Positions 16,233 to 25,150 of a stretch of 39,148 nt of DNA are shown here, in pieces; position 1 is the stretch's first letter, and each line of letters begins with the position of its first letter. Source of the DNA: Streptomyces sp. H27-H5 (GTDB lineage: Bacteria > Actinomycetota > Actinomycetes > Streptomycetales > Streptomycetaceae); contig NZ_JAPNLK010000077.1 of NCBI RefSeq assembly GCF_026627505.1, forward strand, positions 1-39,148. The letters run 5' to 3'. Below the pieces are notes generated by a model that saw only the letters and a program-made list of their open reading frames with translations, was not told the DNA's origin and searched no databases. The position numbers were made by a program, and so were the translations under genes.

Positions 16233-16685
16233 TCAGGCCAGCCAGCGGCCTTCGCGCATCAGTTCACGGTCGGCGAGCTCGTTCTCCTCCCGCCAGGCCC
16301 GGATGCGGTGAGGAGTGATACGGAACCAGCGGTACCGGGTGGTCAGGGAGCGCGGGTCGAAGCCGGTGCGTGCGGTGAACCGGTCCCCCAGGTGCGGCGG
16401 CAGGGCGTCGATGTCGAGGACCTCGACGTCGCCCTCGATCATGGCGACGTCGCGGGTGTGGCCGAGGGCGAGCCGAGCGGTCCGGGTGGCGGCCAGGTTT
16501 CGCCCGGTGGGGCTTTCTGCCGGGGTGGCCGCCAAGAGCGCCTCGCCGTCCCAGGCGAAGGACAGCGGTACCAGGTGGGGGACGCCGTCCGCCGAGGCAC
16601 TGGCCACCCAGACGTCGACGTCGTGGCCGAGCCGGTGCTCGGTGTCGTGACGGCGCTGTGCGCGGGAGCGGGGTGGGGTGCTCAT
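16233..16685 (-). CDS. PPOX-class flavin/F420-dependent oxidoreductase-like protein
   Basis: 150 residues with the split-barrel pyridoxamine-phosphate-oxidase fold: VDVWVASASADGVPHLVPLS, then FAWDGEALLAATPAESPTGR, NLAATRTARLALGHTRDV and the closing RWFRITPHRIRAWREENELA. This is the streptomycete group that binds FMN or F420 and reduces unknown substrates. The ATG at 16685 shares one base with the TGA of the VOC gene (TGATG), so translation is coupled. The open frame upstream to 17105 is a shadow of that gene. Confidence 0.85.
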   Translation of the reverse strand: MSTPPRSRAQRRHDTEHRLGHDVDVWVASASADGVPHLVPLSFAWDGEALLAATPAESPTGRNLAATRTARLALGHTRDVAMIEGDVEVLDIDALPPHLGDRFTARTGFDPRSLTTRYRWFRITPHRIRAWREENELADRELMREGRWLA

Positions 16686-17038
16686 CAGTCCTGCAGCAGT
16701 CCGATGAGGTTGCCGTCCGGGTCGATGACGGTGGCCACCAGGCGGCCGCCGCCGACGTCGTGCGCGGGCTCCTTGACGGTGGCGCCCGCGGCGGTCAGTT
16801 CGGCGAGCTTCGCCTCGATGTCCGCCACGTGCCAGTAGGCCAGCGACGAGGTCAGGCCCTGCGGTCCGCCGCCCGGGAGGAGGCCGATGTGCTGGCCGGC
16901 GGCCTCGAAGCCGACGTAGTAGGGCCCGTCGGTCTGCGGCGCGACACCGAGCAGCGCGGCGTACACCGCCTTGGCCCGGGCGAGGTCGGACACGGGATGC
17001 AGCACGGTCTTCATCCCCTGGTGGGAAGAGCTGGTCAC
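16685..17038 (-). CDS. VOC (glyoxalase/bleomycin-resistance) family protein
   Basis: 117 residues forming one pair of beta-alpha-beta-beta-beta units: KTVLHPVSDLARAKAVYAAL at the N-terminus, GPYYVGFEAAGQHIGL centrally, and LVATVIDPDGNLIGLLQ with the conserved metal-site glutamate replaced by Leu-Ile at the end (NLIGL). GTG start with GGAG six bases before. Such proteins bind or transform small molecules; the missing terminal acid makes metal catalysis doubtful here. First gene of the coupled pair with the PPOX-like gene, divergent from the large LuxR/NB-ARC regulator. Confidence 0.85.
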   Translation of the reverse strand: MTSSSHQGMKTVLHPVSDLARAKAVYAALLGVAPQTDGPYYVGFEAAGQHIGLLPGGGPQGLTSSLAYWHVADIEAKLAELTAAGATVKEPAHDVGGGRLVATVIDPDGNLIGLLQD

Positions 17039-17137
17039 GGTGACTCCTTCGTCGCGGAAATCGATCGGCCCGGTGCGGTCCGCCGGGCTCGTTCCCTGTG
17101 ATCACAGCTTCCCCCGGGCGGGGTAGGGGGTGCCTCC

Positions 17138-19987
17138 GTGCTGACCACGGAAAGCACCACGGATAATGGCCCGGTGTCCACTCCAGTGATCTCGGCTCGG
17201 GAAGCCGACGTGCTCGGGCTGCTCGGGGAGTACCTGAGCAACGCGGAGATGGCCGCGCGGCTGTTCATCTCCGTACGGACGGTCGAGTCGCACGTCTCCT
17301 CGCTGTTGCGGAAGTTGGAGGTGCCGGACCGGCGGGCGCTGTCCCGGCACGCAAGCGAACAGACGCGTGCCGAACGGACGCGTGCCGAGCAGGCGCGCCC
17401 GGCACCCGCGCTTCCGGCACCGTTGACGGCGTTCGTCGGCCGGACCCGCGAACGCGGGGAGCTGGCCGCGGCGGTGACGGCACGTCGGCTGGTGACCGCC
17501 GTCGGTCTGGGCGGGGTGGGCAAGACACGGCTCGCGCTGGCGGTGGCGGCCGACGTGGCGGGCGACTTCGCCGACGGGGTGTGCTTCGTCGACCTGGTCC
17601 CGGTCACCGATCCCGGGCGGGTGGGCGCGGCGGTCGCGGCGGCCATGGGCGTGGGCGAGCAGCCCGGGCGCGGCATCGACGACGCTCTGGTGGCCGCGTT
17701 GGCGGACCGTCAGGCGCTGCTGGTCCTGGACAACTGCGAGCAGGTGCACGACGGGGTGGCGCCGTTCCTGGAACGGCTGCTCGTGGCTTGCCCGGGGATA
17801 CGGGTGCTCGCGACCAGCCGGGCCCGGCTGATGGTGCCGTTCGAGTGGGTTTTCCCGGTTCCGCCGCTGTCGCGCGTCGGCGGCGGCGAGTCGGAGGCGG
17901 TGGCCCTGTTCCTGGAGCGGGCGGCGGCGGTCGGCAGGGCCCCGGCCCCGGCGGAACGCGACCGGATCGCGGCGCTGTGCGAACGGCTCGACGGCATGGC
18001 GCTGGCCATCGAACTGGCGGCGGCGCGGTGGTCCACGCTCGGTTTGGACGGCCTGGCGGCCGGCCTCGGCGACCAGCTCCGGATCCTCGCCGGCGGCCCC
18101 CGTGCCGACGGCAGGCACCGGTCGGTGCGGGCCGTCCTCGACTGGAGCCACGACCTGCTCGAACCGCGGGACCGGGCACTGTTGCGGCGGGTGTCGGCGT
18201 TCGTCGCTCCGTTCACCGCCGAGGCTGCCGCCGAGGTGGCCGGGTTCGCCCCTCTGGAGACGGCCGCGGTCGCCGACGGGCTCGGCAGGCTCGCCGAGCA
18301 GAGCCTGCTCGTCGTGACACCGTCCGACACCGGCACCCGCTACCAGGCGTTGGAGACCCTCCGTCAGTACGGCACGGAGCGGCTCGACGATGCCGGTGAG
18401 CTCGACGATGTCCGGTCGCGCCACCTGGCATGGTGTCTGGCCGGTGCGGGCGGCCTCCGGGAAGGCGGCGGTTCGGACTGGCGAGCCCGGTTCGACGCGG
18501 TAGCGGAGGACCTGCGGGCCGCCTTGACCTGGTCCGCGGGCCGGCCGGAGCAGCGCGCGGACGCGTGCCGTCTCGCCCTGTCCCTGGCCGAGCTGGCCTT
18601 CACCCGGAACCTGCTGGGCGAGGCCCAACAGCGGCACGAACAGGCGGCCTCGCTCACTGCCGACGCCGACGCCGCCGCCGCGTTGCGGCAGGCCGCCGGG
18701 GTGGCCGGGTGCCGCAGGCTCGGCGACGACATGTACCGCCTGCACCGGGCCGCCGCCGAAGCCGCCCGCCGGGCCGGGGACGCCGCCGGGGCCGCCCGCG
18801 ACCTGGCGGCTGCCGCCACCGCCGCCTACCGCTTCTCCAGCACGTTCACCGGCCGGGTTCCGTCGGCGGACGAGGTGACCGGCCTGCTCGCGGCGGCCCG
18901 CGAGATGACCGGTGACGAGGACCCGGCCACCGAGGCGGCTCTCGCGCTGGCCGAGGCCGCGGTGATCGCGGACGCGTTCGGCGCGGTCCAGGGCGCCCCG
19001 GACAACACCGCCCCGGACACCGTCGCGTGCGCCGAACGGGCCGTCGAACTCGCCCGGCGCGCCGGCGACCCGGTGGCACGGTCCGCCGCCCTCGACGCGC
19101 TCTCCGGCGCCCAGAGCTGGGCCGGTGAGAGCTTCGCCGCGGCGGCCGCCGCCCGCGCCCGGATCGACATCCTGACCTCGGCACCGAGCGCCCCTGCCCG
19201 GACGCACGAGCTGATCGACGCCCTCGCCATGGCCGCCGCGACCGCCATCGGCACGGGCGAGCTGTCGGCAGCCCGCCGGTGGGGCGGCCGGCTCGCGGGC
19301 CATCCGCAGCTGGCCGAGGTGGGCGACCACGCCACGTCCTGGCTGCTGGTCGCGGACGCGTTCATGGGCCAGGCCGACGCGGTGCTCACCAGCAGCGTGC
19401 GCTTCCTCGACTCATGGGAGCAGTCCGGCCGGCAACGGTCGTTCTCGCTCGGTCCGGCCGCCGCGTCCGTCGCGATGATCCACGGCTTGCGAGGCGACCA
19501 CGAGGCACGGGCGACCTGGCTCGCGATCACCGACCGGACGGGCAGCAAGGAGGATCACCGCCACGGCCACGGCGCCGTCTTCGACGCCATGGTCCTGCTC
19601 CACCACGGGGACGCCGACGCGGCCCTGGAACGCGTCGCGCCCGAGCCGGAGCAGGTGTGGAAGTGGGTCTGCTGGGTCTGGCTGCACTGGTACACGGCGC
19701 TCCGGGCCGAGGCATCGGTCCTCGCCGGGCACCCGGACGCCCGGGGCCGGATCGCCGCCGCCCGGGCCGTGGTCGCCGGGAACCCGGTCGCCACCGCCCT
19801 GGTGGACCGGGCGGAGGCACTGCTCGACGGGGATCTGCCGCAGTTGCTGGCCACCGCGTCGGCGTTCGAGGCAGCCGACTGCCGCTACCAGTGGTCGCGC
19901 ACGCTCCTGCTCGCCGGCGGCGCGCACGCCGCGACCGGCGCGTCCGCCCTGACCGACCTCGGACTCGCGGCCATGGCCGCTCGGTAG
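17138..19987 (+). CDS. LuxR-family regulator with NB-ARC ATPase and TPR-like region
   Basis: 949 residues. The helix-turn-helix of LuxR type is at the N-terminus (residues 18-66, ISAREADVLGLLGEYLSNAE then MAARLFISVRTVESHVSSLL), followed by a charged linker with a repeated RAEQ/RAER pattern. Then a STAND-type ATPase: FVGRTRERGEL, Walker A GLGGVGKT at 123-130, Walker B LLVLDNCE at 194-201 and ATSRARL sensor. The C-terminal half is an alanine-rich helical-repeat sensor region. These proteins are signal-dependent activators that oligomerise on ATP binding. GTG 17138 follows GGGGG; GTG 17174 is a later alternative. Regulates perhaps the divergent VOC-PPOX genes; the target is not proven. Confidence 0.9.
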   Translation: MLTTESTTDNGPVSTPVISAREADVLGLLGEYLSNAEMAARLFISVRTVESHVSSLLRKLEVPDRRALSRHASEQTRAERTRAEQARPAPALPAPLTAFVGRTRERGELAAAVTARRLVTAVGLGGVGKTRLALAVAADVAGDFADGVCFVDLVPVTDPGRVGAAVAAAMGVGEQPGRGIDDALVAALADRQALLVLDNCEQVHDGVAPFLERLLVACPGIRVLATSRARLMVPFEWVFPVPPLSRVGGGESEAVALFLERAAAVGRAPAPAERDRIAALCERLDGMALAIELAAARWSTLGLDGLAAGLGDQLRILAGGPRADGRHRSVRAVLDWSHDLLEPRDRALLRRVSAFVAPFTAEAAAEVAGFAPLETAAVADGLGRLAEQSLLVVTPSDTGTRYQALETLRQYGTERLDDAGELDDVRSRHLAWCLAGAGGLREGGGSDWRARFDAVAEDLRAALTWSAGRPEQRADACRLALSLAELAFTRNLLGEAQQRHEQAASLTADADAAAALRQAAGVAGCRRLGDDMYRLHRAAAEAARRAGDAAGAARDLAAAATAAYRFSSTFTGRVPSADEVTGLLAAAREMTGDEDPATEAALALAEAAVIADAFGAVQGAPDNTAPDTVACAERAVELARRAGDPVARSAALDALSGAQSWAGESFAAAAAARARIDILTSAPSAPARTHELIDALAMAAATAIGTGELSAARRWGGRLAGHPQLAEVGDHATSWLLVADAFMGQADAVLTSSVRFLDSWEQSGRQRSFSLGPAAASVAMIHGLRGDHEARATWLAITDRTGSKEDHRHGHGAVFDAMVLLHHGDADAALERVAPEPEQVWKWVCWVWLHWYTALRAEASVLAGHPDARGRIAAARAVVAGNPVATALVDRAEALLDGDLPQLLATASAFEAADCRYQWSRTLLLAGGAHAATGASALTDLGLAAMAAR

Positions 19988-20056
19988 CCGCACCACTGGC
20001 ACCCTGAACAACACGTCGCGCTCTCGGTCTCGACGCGACACCCGCTCCCGCGCCTG

Positions 20057-20087
20057 CGCAGGGCCGCGCACGAGGCACGGCCCTGCG
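20057..20087. terminator. Bidirectional hairpin terminator
   Basis: CGCAGGGCCG (20057-20066) and CGGCCCTGCG (20078-20087) form a perfect 10-bp stem with an 11-nt loop between two convergent genes, so it probably ends both. Confidence 0.75.
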
Positions 20088-20104
20088 GAGGTGCGTTCAG
20101 AACG

Positions 20105-20455
20105 TCACAGGATTTCGATGGAGTTGACCTTCGGCGGGTGGTTCGGGAACGTGATCTCCGTCCAGCGGTTGATCCTCACGGAGTCGCCGTTGGCGTCGTA
20201 GTAGATCAGGTCGTTGTTGCCGGTGGAGATTTTGTCGACCCACCAGCCTCCGAACCCGGTCCGTCCCTTGTTCGCGTAGCAGTCGACGCTCTGCCGGCCG
20301 CCCTCGTGGGACCAGATCTTCAGAAAGTTCTCGCCGCCCCGGCACTCGATGTGATCGATGGCGAACGCGTTGCCGGGGATGGTCAAGGTCAATGACGCCG
20401 CTGCGGCGAACGCCACGGCGGCCGATCGAACGAACCTCTTCGGCTTCATGAGCAC
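20105..20455 (-). CDS. Small secreted beta/gamma-crystallin-like protein
   Basis: 116 residues from GTG 20455 (GGAG six bases before) or 114 from ATG 20449. A signal peptide ends after GNAFA. The mature about 84-residue domain, beginning IDHIECRGGENFLKIWSHEG, contains aromatic-glycine segments (KGRTGFGGWWVDKI, NNDLIYYDANGD) and two cysteines that could form a disulfide. This pattern resembles the streptomycete killer-toxin-like/beta-gamma-crystallin group, which are small secreted proteins with possible antifungal or calcium-binding roles; assignment is by general resemblance. Monocistronic, ended by the 20057 hairpin. Confidence 0.72.
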   Translation of the reverse strand: MLMKPKRFVRSAAVAFAAAASLTLTIPGNAFAIDHIECRGGENFLKIWSHEGGRQSVDCYANKGRTGFGGWWVDKISTGNNDLIYYDANGDSVRINRWTEITFPNHPPKVNSIEIL

Positions 20456-20994
20456 GATCTCTCCTTCACGGGAATCGAGCAGTAAGGGGGGCGCCCCGCG
20501 CCCACGGGCACGTCGGCCACCCACACCGCGACGGACCGGCAAAAGACCTTCGCGGTTGCACAGCGAGATTCCCCTGTGGTCGGTGCCCTCTGCAATCAAC
20601 TCCGCGATGCGCGGTTGGGAATTGGCACCATACTGTCCCAATTCAGACCTCTGGTCCTCAGTTGAAACGTTTGAGCACCTTGGCGGCCTTGCCCGTCTGC
20701 CGCCGGCGGTCGTGACGGCCTGGTCGATCTCCGCGGAACGACCGGCATCGGTCCGGCAGGCGGCCGAGGGAGGGGCCGAAGGGGAGGCTGTCCCGGGGCA
20801 AACCAGGACCCTGCCCCAGAGCGACGGATGCGTTCCGGCCATCGCGAAGGCGAAGCCACGTGGGGTGCGCTCGTGTCCCGCGGAGCACGCCGCGCCCGCT
20901 CGCCTACGCCGGCGTGAACCCGTGGGAACAAGGCCCGAGCCGGTGCGCCGGCGGCCGTCGATCCGGCGGCACGGCTGCGGACGTTCGGGCGTCG
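20456..20994. other. Intergenic region without a supported gene
   Basis: About 540 bp. Several overlapping open frames cross it on both strands, but none combines a ribosome site, a steady G/C third-position signal and a recognisable domain. It must contain the promoter of the secreted crystallin-like gene (AT-richer stretch about 20600-20680). It may include decayed sequence. Confidence 0.4.
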
Positions 20995-21117
20995 TCAGAA
21001 CGACTCGTGGTACTCCTGTGGGTGCCCGCAGACGCGGATGACCGCACCTGCGCCGATGTCCGGCCCCGTGAAGTCCCGGTACTGGCTGAAGCAGGAGTCG
21101 GAGTCTCCGCACGGTCA
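20995..21117 (-). other. In-frame coding continuation after the TGA
   Basis: After TGA the frame reads PCGDSDSCFSQYRDFTGPDI then GAGAVIRVCGHPQEYHESF and a stop. 35 of the 39 sense codons end in G or C, as in real genes here, and cysteines continue the spacing of the upstream part. No ribosome site or start codon for independent translation is visible close by. A SECIS-like stem directly after the TGA was looked for; only a tight CGGAG-A-CTCCG palindrome is present, which would not form a normal loop. Confidence 0.55.
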
Positions 21118-21357
21118 CTGCTCGTCTACGCGGTCACACACAACGAATCCGGGCTCGATCTCCGAGCATTCGAAGATCGGCTGAGGGATCCCCACCGTCA
21201 AGGTTCCGCCCGAATCCTCTCCACGGCACGCGGGGTGGTACGCGAGCGAGAAGTGCCGAGCCGCCCGGGGGTACTTCTCCAGAAGACCGCGAAAGTCCTG
21301 GATCAGACCGCTGAACTCTTCCGGGATGGTGGCATCGCTCTTGCGTTGCTCCGTCAT
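21115..21357 (-). CDS. Unknown protein; frame continues beyond an in-frame TGA
   Basis: 80 residues from an ATG with an excellent AAGGAGG ribosome site five bases upstream. The sequence is soluble-looking: IPEEFSGLIQDFRGLLEKYP, then RAARHFSLAYHPACRGEDSG, GTLTVGIPQPIFECSEIEPG and FVVCDRVDEQ. I do not recognise a family. The notable feature is that the same frame carries on after the TGA (21117-21115) for 39 codons with strong coding character and matching cysteine-rich content, ending at a TGA at 20997-20995. The natural product may therefore be about 120 residues, with the TGA either a nonsense mutation of a Cys or Trp codon or a recoded codon. Confidence 0.65.
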   Translation of the reverse strand: MTEQRKSDATIPEEFSGLIQDFRGLLEKYPRAARHFSLAYHPACRGEDSGGTLTVGIPQPIFECSEIEPGFVVCDRVDEQ

Positions 21358-21810
21358 GGCCGCCTCCTTGGTCAGAGAATCCCTGGTACCACCCAGAGGG
21401 CAGCCATGGCCATCCACGCCGTACTACCGCTCGCGTACGGACGCCCTCGCCGACCTGCCGGCGACAGTTTCGCGCGGCGGGCCCGCGTTCGCGGCGGGCG
21501 CCACGGGGATGGCTCCATCTGGGCTCGGCGAGGCGACCCGGTCGGCGGAGGGTGTTGTGTCTCCAGTGGCTGGAGACAGCAGGGGGGGGGGGACGTGGAT
21601 GTCCGACCCTCTCCTCACACGTCGACGGGCCGGACAGTTGCAGGGCCGGCAAGGGAGGCGTCGTTCCCCCGGGACGGGTGAGGGGTTGTGACGGGTGACG
21701 AGTCCTGTGACGGTTCGGGGACATGGAGCGCACGCTTCTCGTATCACATGATCCATAGTCTTCTTCTTGCAGCCCCGCCCAGCCTCAACAGCTCACACCG
21801 TGGTGGGCCG
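21358..21810. other. Intergenic region with hairpin and G11 tract
   Basis: No supported gene. It holds a perfect 9-bp stem with a 3-nt loop (TGTCTCCAG 21558-21566, CTGGAGACA 21570-21578) immediately followed by a run of eleven G at 21582-21592. Read on the minus strand this is a C-run before a hairpin. It may be part of the promoter region of the TGA-interrupted gene or a slippage-prone spot. AT-richer sequence lies at 21735-21775. Confidence 0.5.
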
Positions 21811-24045
21811 TCAGGTCCACGAGGGTGCTGCGGGGAGGCGCAGGCGCCGGTGTTCGAGGGCCGTGGCGAGGGCGTAGGCGCCGCCGCCTGCGAGGGCGAG
21901 GACCCAGTAGAGGCCGGGGGCGTCGAGGGAAAGCGCCGCGGTGGAGGTCAGGGCGAGCCAGACCCCGAGGGCGTAGTGCAGCACGTTGCGGCGTACGGCG
22001 CCTTCGGCGAGGTGGAGCAGGCCGACGATGAGCCCGGAACCGGCGGGCCAGAGGATGGACTGGAGTTCGGGCTTGTCGAGGATGGATGTGAGGCCGGTGA
22101 TGGCGAGGAACAGGGCGGTGAACGCGACGACCCAGGCGGCGCCGAGCAGTTTGCCGGAGAGGACGTCGGGCGCTGCGGCCCCCCGCTGGGCCCGCAGCGC
22201 GGCGATGGTCGCTTGGGCGATGCCCGTGACGAGGCCGATTCCCAGGAGCGTCATGGGCAGCCAGCCGGGCAGGCCGAGCAGAGGGGTGTCCCCCTGCGAG
22301 GCTGCGGCAGCACCGTGCCCGAGCACGTAGGCCAGTCCGAAACTGAGGTAGGCCGCGCGGTTGTCGACCTCGTGCGGGAGACCGATCGGATGGAAGGGGG
22401 CAGGAGCAGGGGCAGCGGGCGGTGGTTCCGTTGCGTGGCTGGGCATGGTGGGCGTCCCCTCAGGGGTGGTTGACGGATGCGTGGAGACGCCAGGGGAAGC
22501 TGCCGGGCCGTCTCGGGTCGTGTCGGATCGCTTCGTGCCGGTCGTCTGGTCCGTCGTCCGGTCGGTCACCTGGTTCTGTCGGGCCGGTGTGTTGGTCTTG
22601 GCCGGCCGGGGCGGGAGGGCGGCGCGCGCTTGGCGGCTCGGGCAGGTGAGGCGTACGGCGAGGAGGGCGGTGGCCGCCAGGATCGCGGCGGAGACCGCGA
22701 AGGCCGCCCGGTACCCGGCGGTGAGCGCTTCCAGGTGGGTCTGGTGGGCGGACGCGTGGGCCGTGACGGATCCGGCGAGGGTGGCGAGGGCCGCGAGGCC
22801 GATCGCGCCACCGACCTGGCGGGTGGTGTTCACCAGTCCGCCGGCCAGTCCGGCGTCCCGCCCCGGAACACCGTCCACGGCGAGTGCGGTGAGTTGGACG
22901 AAGGCGATGCTCAGGCCGAGGCCGACCAGGACGCTCGGACCCAGGACATCGCCGAGGTAGCTCCCGTCGGCGCTGATCCGTGACAGCCACAGCAGCCCCG
23001 CCGCCTCGGTGAGCAGGGCCGCGGTGACGGTGGCGGTGGCGCCGATGCGCCGGGAGACACGGGGCGCCGCGATGGCGCCGAGTATGTTGGCCGCGGCGAG
23101 GGGGAGTTGACCGGCCCCGGTGGCCAGCGGGCTCATCCCGAGCACCTGTTGCTGGTACAGCGGCAGGAAGAAGAACAGTCCGATCCACACGGAGCCGAGG
23201 AGCGTCATCAGCAGGTTGCCCGCGGCGACACGGCCGGTGGAGAACAGCCGCGGCGGTATCAGGGCGTCGGGCCTGCGCCGCTCGATGACGGCGAAGGCCG
23301 CGAACAGCGTGCCCGCGCCGAGAAGGGCGCCGAGGACGCCGCCGTTCGTCCAGCCGGACCCGCGTGCGCTGGTCAGCGCCCATACGAGGCTGGTCAGGGC
23401 GAGGGTGACGGTCGCGGTACCCAGGACATCGAACCGCCCCGACTCACGGTCGCCTGCCCGGGGCACGAACATCGCGACGGTGATGAGGACGAGTACCGCC
23501 CCGAGGGCGACGATGTGGAAGACCCAGGGCCAGCCCCAGGCCTGTGTGAGTATGCCGCCCAGCAGGACGCCGGCCGCTCCCCCGGCGCCGGATACCGCGC
23601 CCCACACGCCCAACGCGCGGCCCCGACCGGGGCCGGGAGGGAACAGGCCCATCGTCAGGGCGAGCGCGGCGGGAGCGATGGCGGCGGCGCCGAGTCCCTG
23701 TACGGCTCGGGCGGCGATCAGCACGCTCGGGAAGGCCGCCAGTCCCGCCGCCAGGGAGGAGCCCGCGAACACCGCGAGACCGGCGATCAGCACCCGGCGG
23801 CGACCGAGCAGGTCGGCCGCGCGGCCGCCCGCCAGGAGCAGCGCCCCGAACGCCAGGCCGTAGGCGTTGACCACCCAGGTGATGCCGCCGTCCGACAGGC
23901 CCACACCGGCGCGGATCTGCGGCAGCGCGACGTTCACGATCGAGGTGGCCAGCATCACGGTGAACTGCGCTGCGGCCAGCGCCGCGAGGGCGCTCCCCTG
24001 GCGGGGCCGGGCGGCCGGATCGTCCTTCGTACGTTCAAGGTTCAT
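21811..24045 (-). CDS. MFS drug exporter (DHA2, 14-TM type) fused to a second membrane module
   Basis: 744 residues. Residues 1 to about 470 are an EmrB/QacA-type proton antiporter: FTVMLATSIVNVALPQI, then GITWVVNAYGLAFGALLLAG, GRAADLLGRRRVLIAGL and a motif-C-like GAVSGAGGAAGVLLGG. A Thr/Pro-rich linker of about 60 residues follows. The last about 190 residues hold six or so hydrophobic segments starting GLPHEVDNRAAYLSFGLAYV. The second module has its own candidate start (ATG 22446, behind GAGGGGA), so in relatives it could be a separate gene; here no stop separates them. The ATG at 24045 is chosen because the usual short polar N-terminus begins there. Exports probably a cationic or hydrophobic compound. 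Confidence 0.85.
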   Translation of the reverse strand: MNLERTKDDPAARPRQGSALAALAAAQFTVMLATSIVNVALPQIRAGVGLSDGGITWVVNAYGLAFGALLLAGGRAADLLGRRRVLIAGLAVFAGSSLAAGLAAFPSVLIAARAVQGLGAAAIAPAALALTMGLFPPGPGRGRALGVWGAVSGAGGAAGVLLGGILTQAWGWPWVFHIVALGAVLVLITVAMFVPRAGDRESGRFDVLGTATVTLALTSLVWALTSARGSGWTNGGVLGALLGAGTLFAAFAVIERRRPDALIPPRLFSTGRVAAGNLLMTLLGSVWIGLFFFLPLYQQQVLGMSPLATGAGQLPLAAANILGAIAAPRVSRRIGATATVTAALLTEAAGLLWLSRISADGSYLGDVLGPSVLVGLGLSIAFVQLTALAVDGVPGRDAGLAGGLVNTTRQVGGAIGLAALATLAGSVTAHASAHQTHLEALTAGYRAAFAVSAAILAATALLAVRLTCPSRQARAALPPRPAKTNTPARQNQVTDRTTDQTTGTKRSDTTRDGPAASPGVSTHPSTTPEGTPTMPSHATEPPPAAPAPAPFHPIGLPHEVDNRAAYLSFGLAYVLGHGAAAASQGDTPLLGLPGWLPMTLLGIGLVTGIAQATIAALRAQRGAAAPDVLSGKLLGAAWVVAFTALFLAITGLTSILDKPELQSILWPAGSGLIVGLLHLAEGAVRRNVLHYALGVWLALTSTAALSLDAPGLYWVLALAGGGAYALATALEHRRLRLPAAPSWT

Positions 24046-24226
24046 GGCGCACAGCCTCGGGTCGGGCGGTGTCCACAATCCATGCGCGGTGGAGGCGACG
24101 ACTGTCCAGTCCTGTCCGCACGCGTCCACCCGGCTGCCCGTTCGCCGACCGTCCGAGACCGCGTCGCATGTGTCCGGCCGGGGGACGGTGCGTCCGCATC
24201 GGAGCAGGACGAACGTACGTACGGGG

Positions 24227-25150
24227 TCAGTCGCGGCCCACGTCGCGCCTCACAGGCGCCACAGGCATGGCAGGCGTGACGGGCGTGAAGTCCAGCAACA
24301 GGGAGGCGGGACCTCGGGTGTACAGGCCGGTCTCCTGGTAGCGGGAGCCGGGAGTGTGCCGGACCTGGTCGAACAGCGGCAGGAGCATCGCGGCGACGGT
24401 CTCGATCTCGGCGCGGGCGAAGGCCGCGCCGACGCACTGGTGGAGCCCGGTACCGAAGGCCAGGTGCTGGGCGGCCGCGGTGAAGGAGCGGGCGGTGCCG
24501 AGGTCCGGGCGGTGGATGTCGAAGGTGTCCGGGGCGGTGAAGGCGTCAGGGTCCCGGTTGGCCGCGCCGATCATGCAGAAGACGACCGCTCCGGCCGGGA
24601 CCGTGGTGCCGGCGACCACGATGTCCTTCTCGGCCTGGCGCGGGATGAGTTGGACCGGTGGGGTGCAGCGCAGGGTCTCGGCGATCGCGGCGGTCAGCAG
24701 GTCCGGGTCCCGGCGGACCTGAGCCATCTGTTCGGGGTGGTCGACCAGGTGCTTGAACAGCAGGGCGAGGGTCTTGTCGGCGGGCTCGGTGGCGGCGACC
24801 AGGACGTTGATGATCAGTGCGGTGACGTCGCGGTTGCTCATGGCGATGCCGTCGAACTCGGCGGTGCACAGCCTCGATATCAGGTCGTCGCCGGGGTGGC
24901 GGCGTCGCTGTTCGATGACGGGGACGAGGTAGGCCTCCAGCTGCTCCGCGCAGTCCAGGCAGTGCCGACGGCGCTCGTCGGTGAGAGCGACGCTGGTGAT
25001 GAACTCGGCGACCCCGCCGTGCCAGGCGGCGATCCGCTCCCAGTCCTTCTTGTCCAGGCCGAGGACGTCGAGCGTCACGTGCACTCCGAAGGGCTTGCCG
25101 AAGTCGTTGACCAGGTCCACCCGGCCCCGGGAGAGGAACGGCTCGATGAC
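24227..25150 (-). pseudogene. Cytochrome P450, 5'-truncated
   Basis: About 307 codons of a class I bacterial P450 without its first about 95 residues. The frame begins at VIEPFLSRGRVDLVNDFGKP and runs intact: an I-helix VLVAATEPADKTLALL (odd for lacking the usual AGxxT), the K-helix AETLR (ExxR), and the haem loop AFGTGLHQCVGAAF with its cysteine. No plausible start with ribosome site precedes it; instead the frame joins the 3' end of the maleylpyruvate-isomerase-like gene, so a deletion removed the P450 front. Without the B/C region the enzyme should be inactive. It lies next to the exporter and could be a remnant of a biosynthetic locus. Confidence 0.8.

Noticed and set aside
17102..19330. 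742-codon minus-strand frame opposite the LuxR/NB-ARC gene
   Set aside because: Antisense shadow; the plus strand has clear helix-turn-helix and Walker motifs.
20995..21117. Selenocysteine insertion as the firm explanation of the in-frame TGA
   Set aside because: The only structure after the TGA is a tight palindrome without a loop, and no sel genes are in the window; a nonsense mutation is at least as likely, so it is reported only as a possibility.
20456..21118. N-terminal extension of the crystallin-like protein and other frames in this spacer
   Set aside because: The signal peptide starts at 20455/20449, and the extension lacks any domain or ribosome site.
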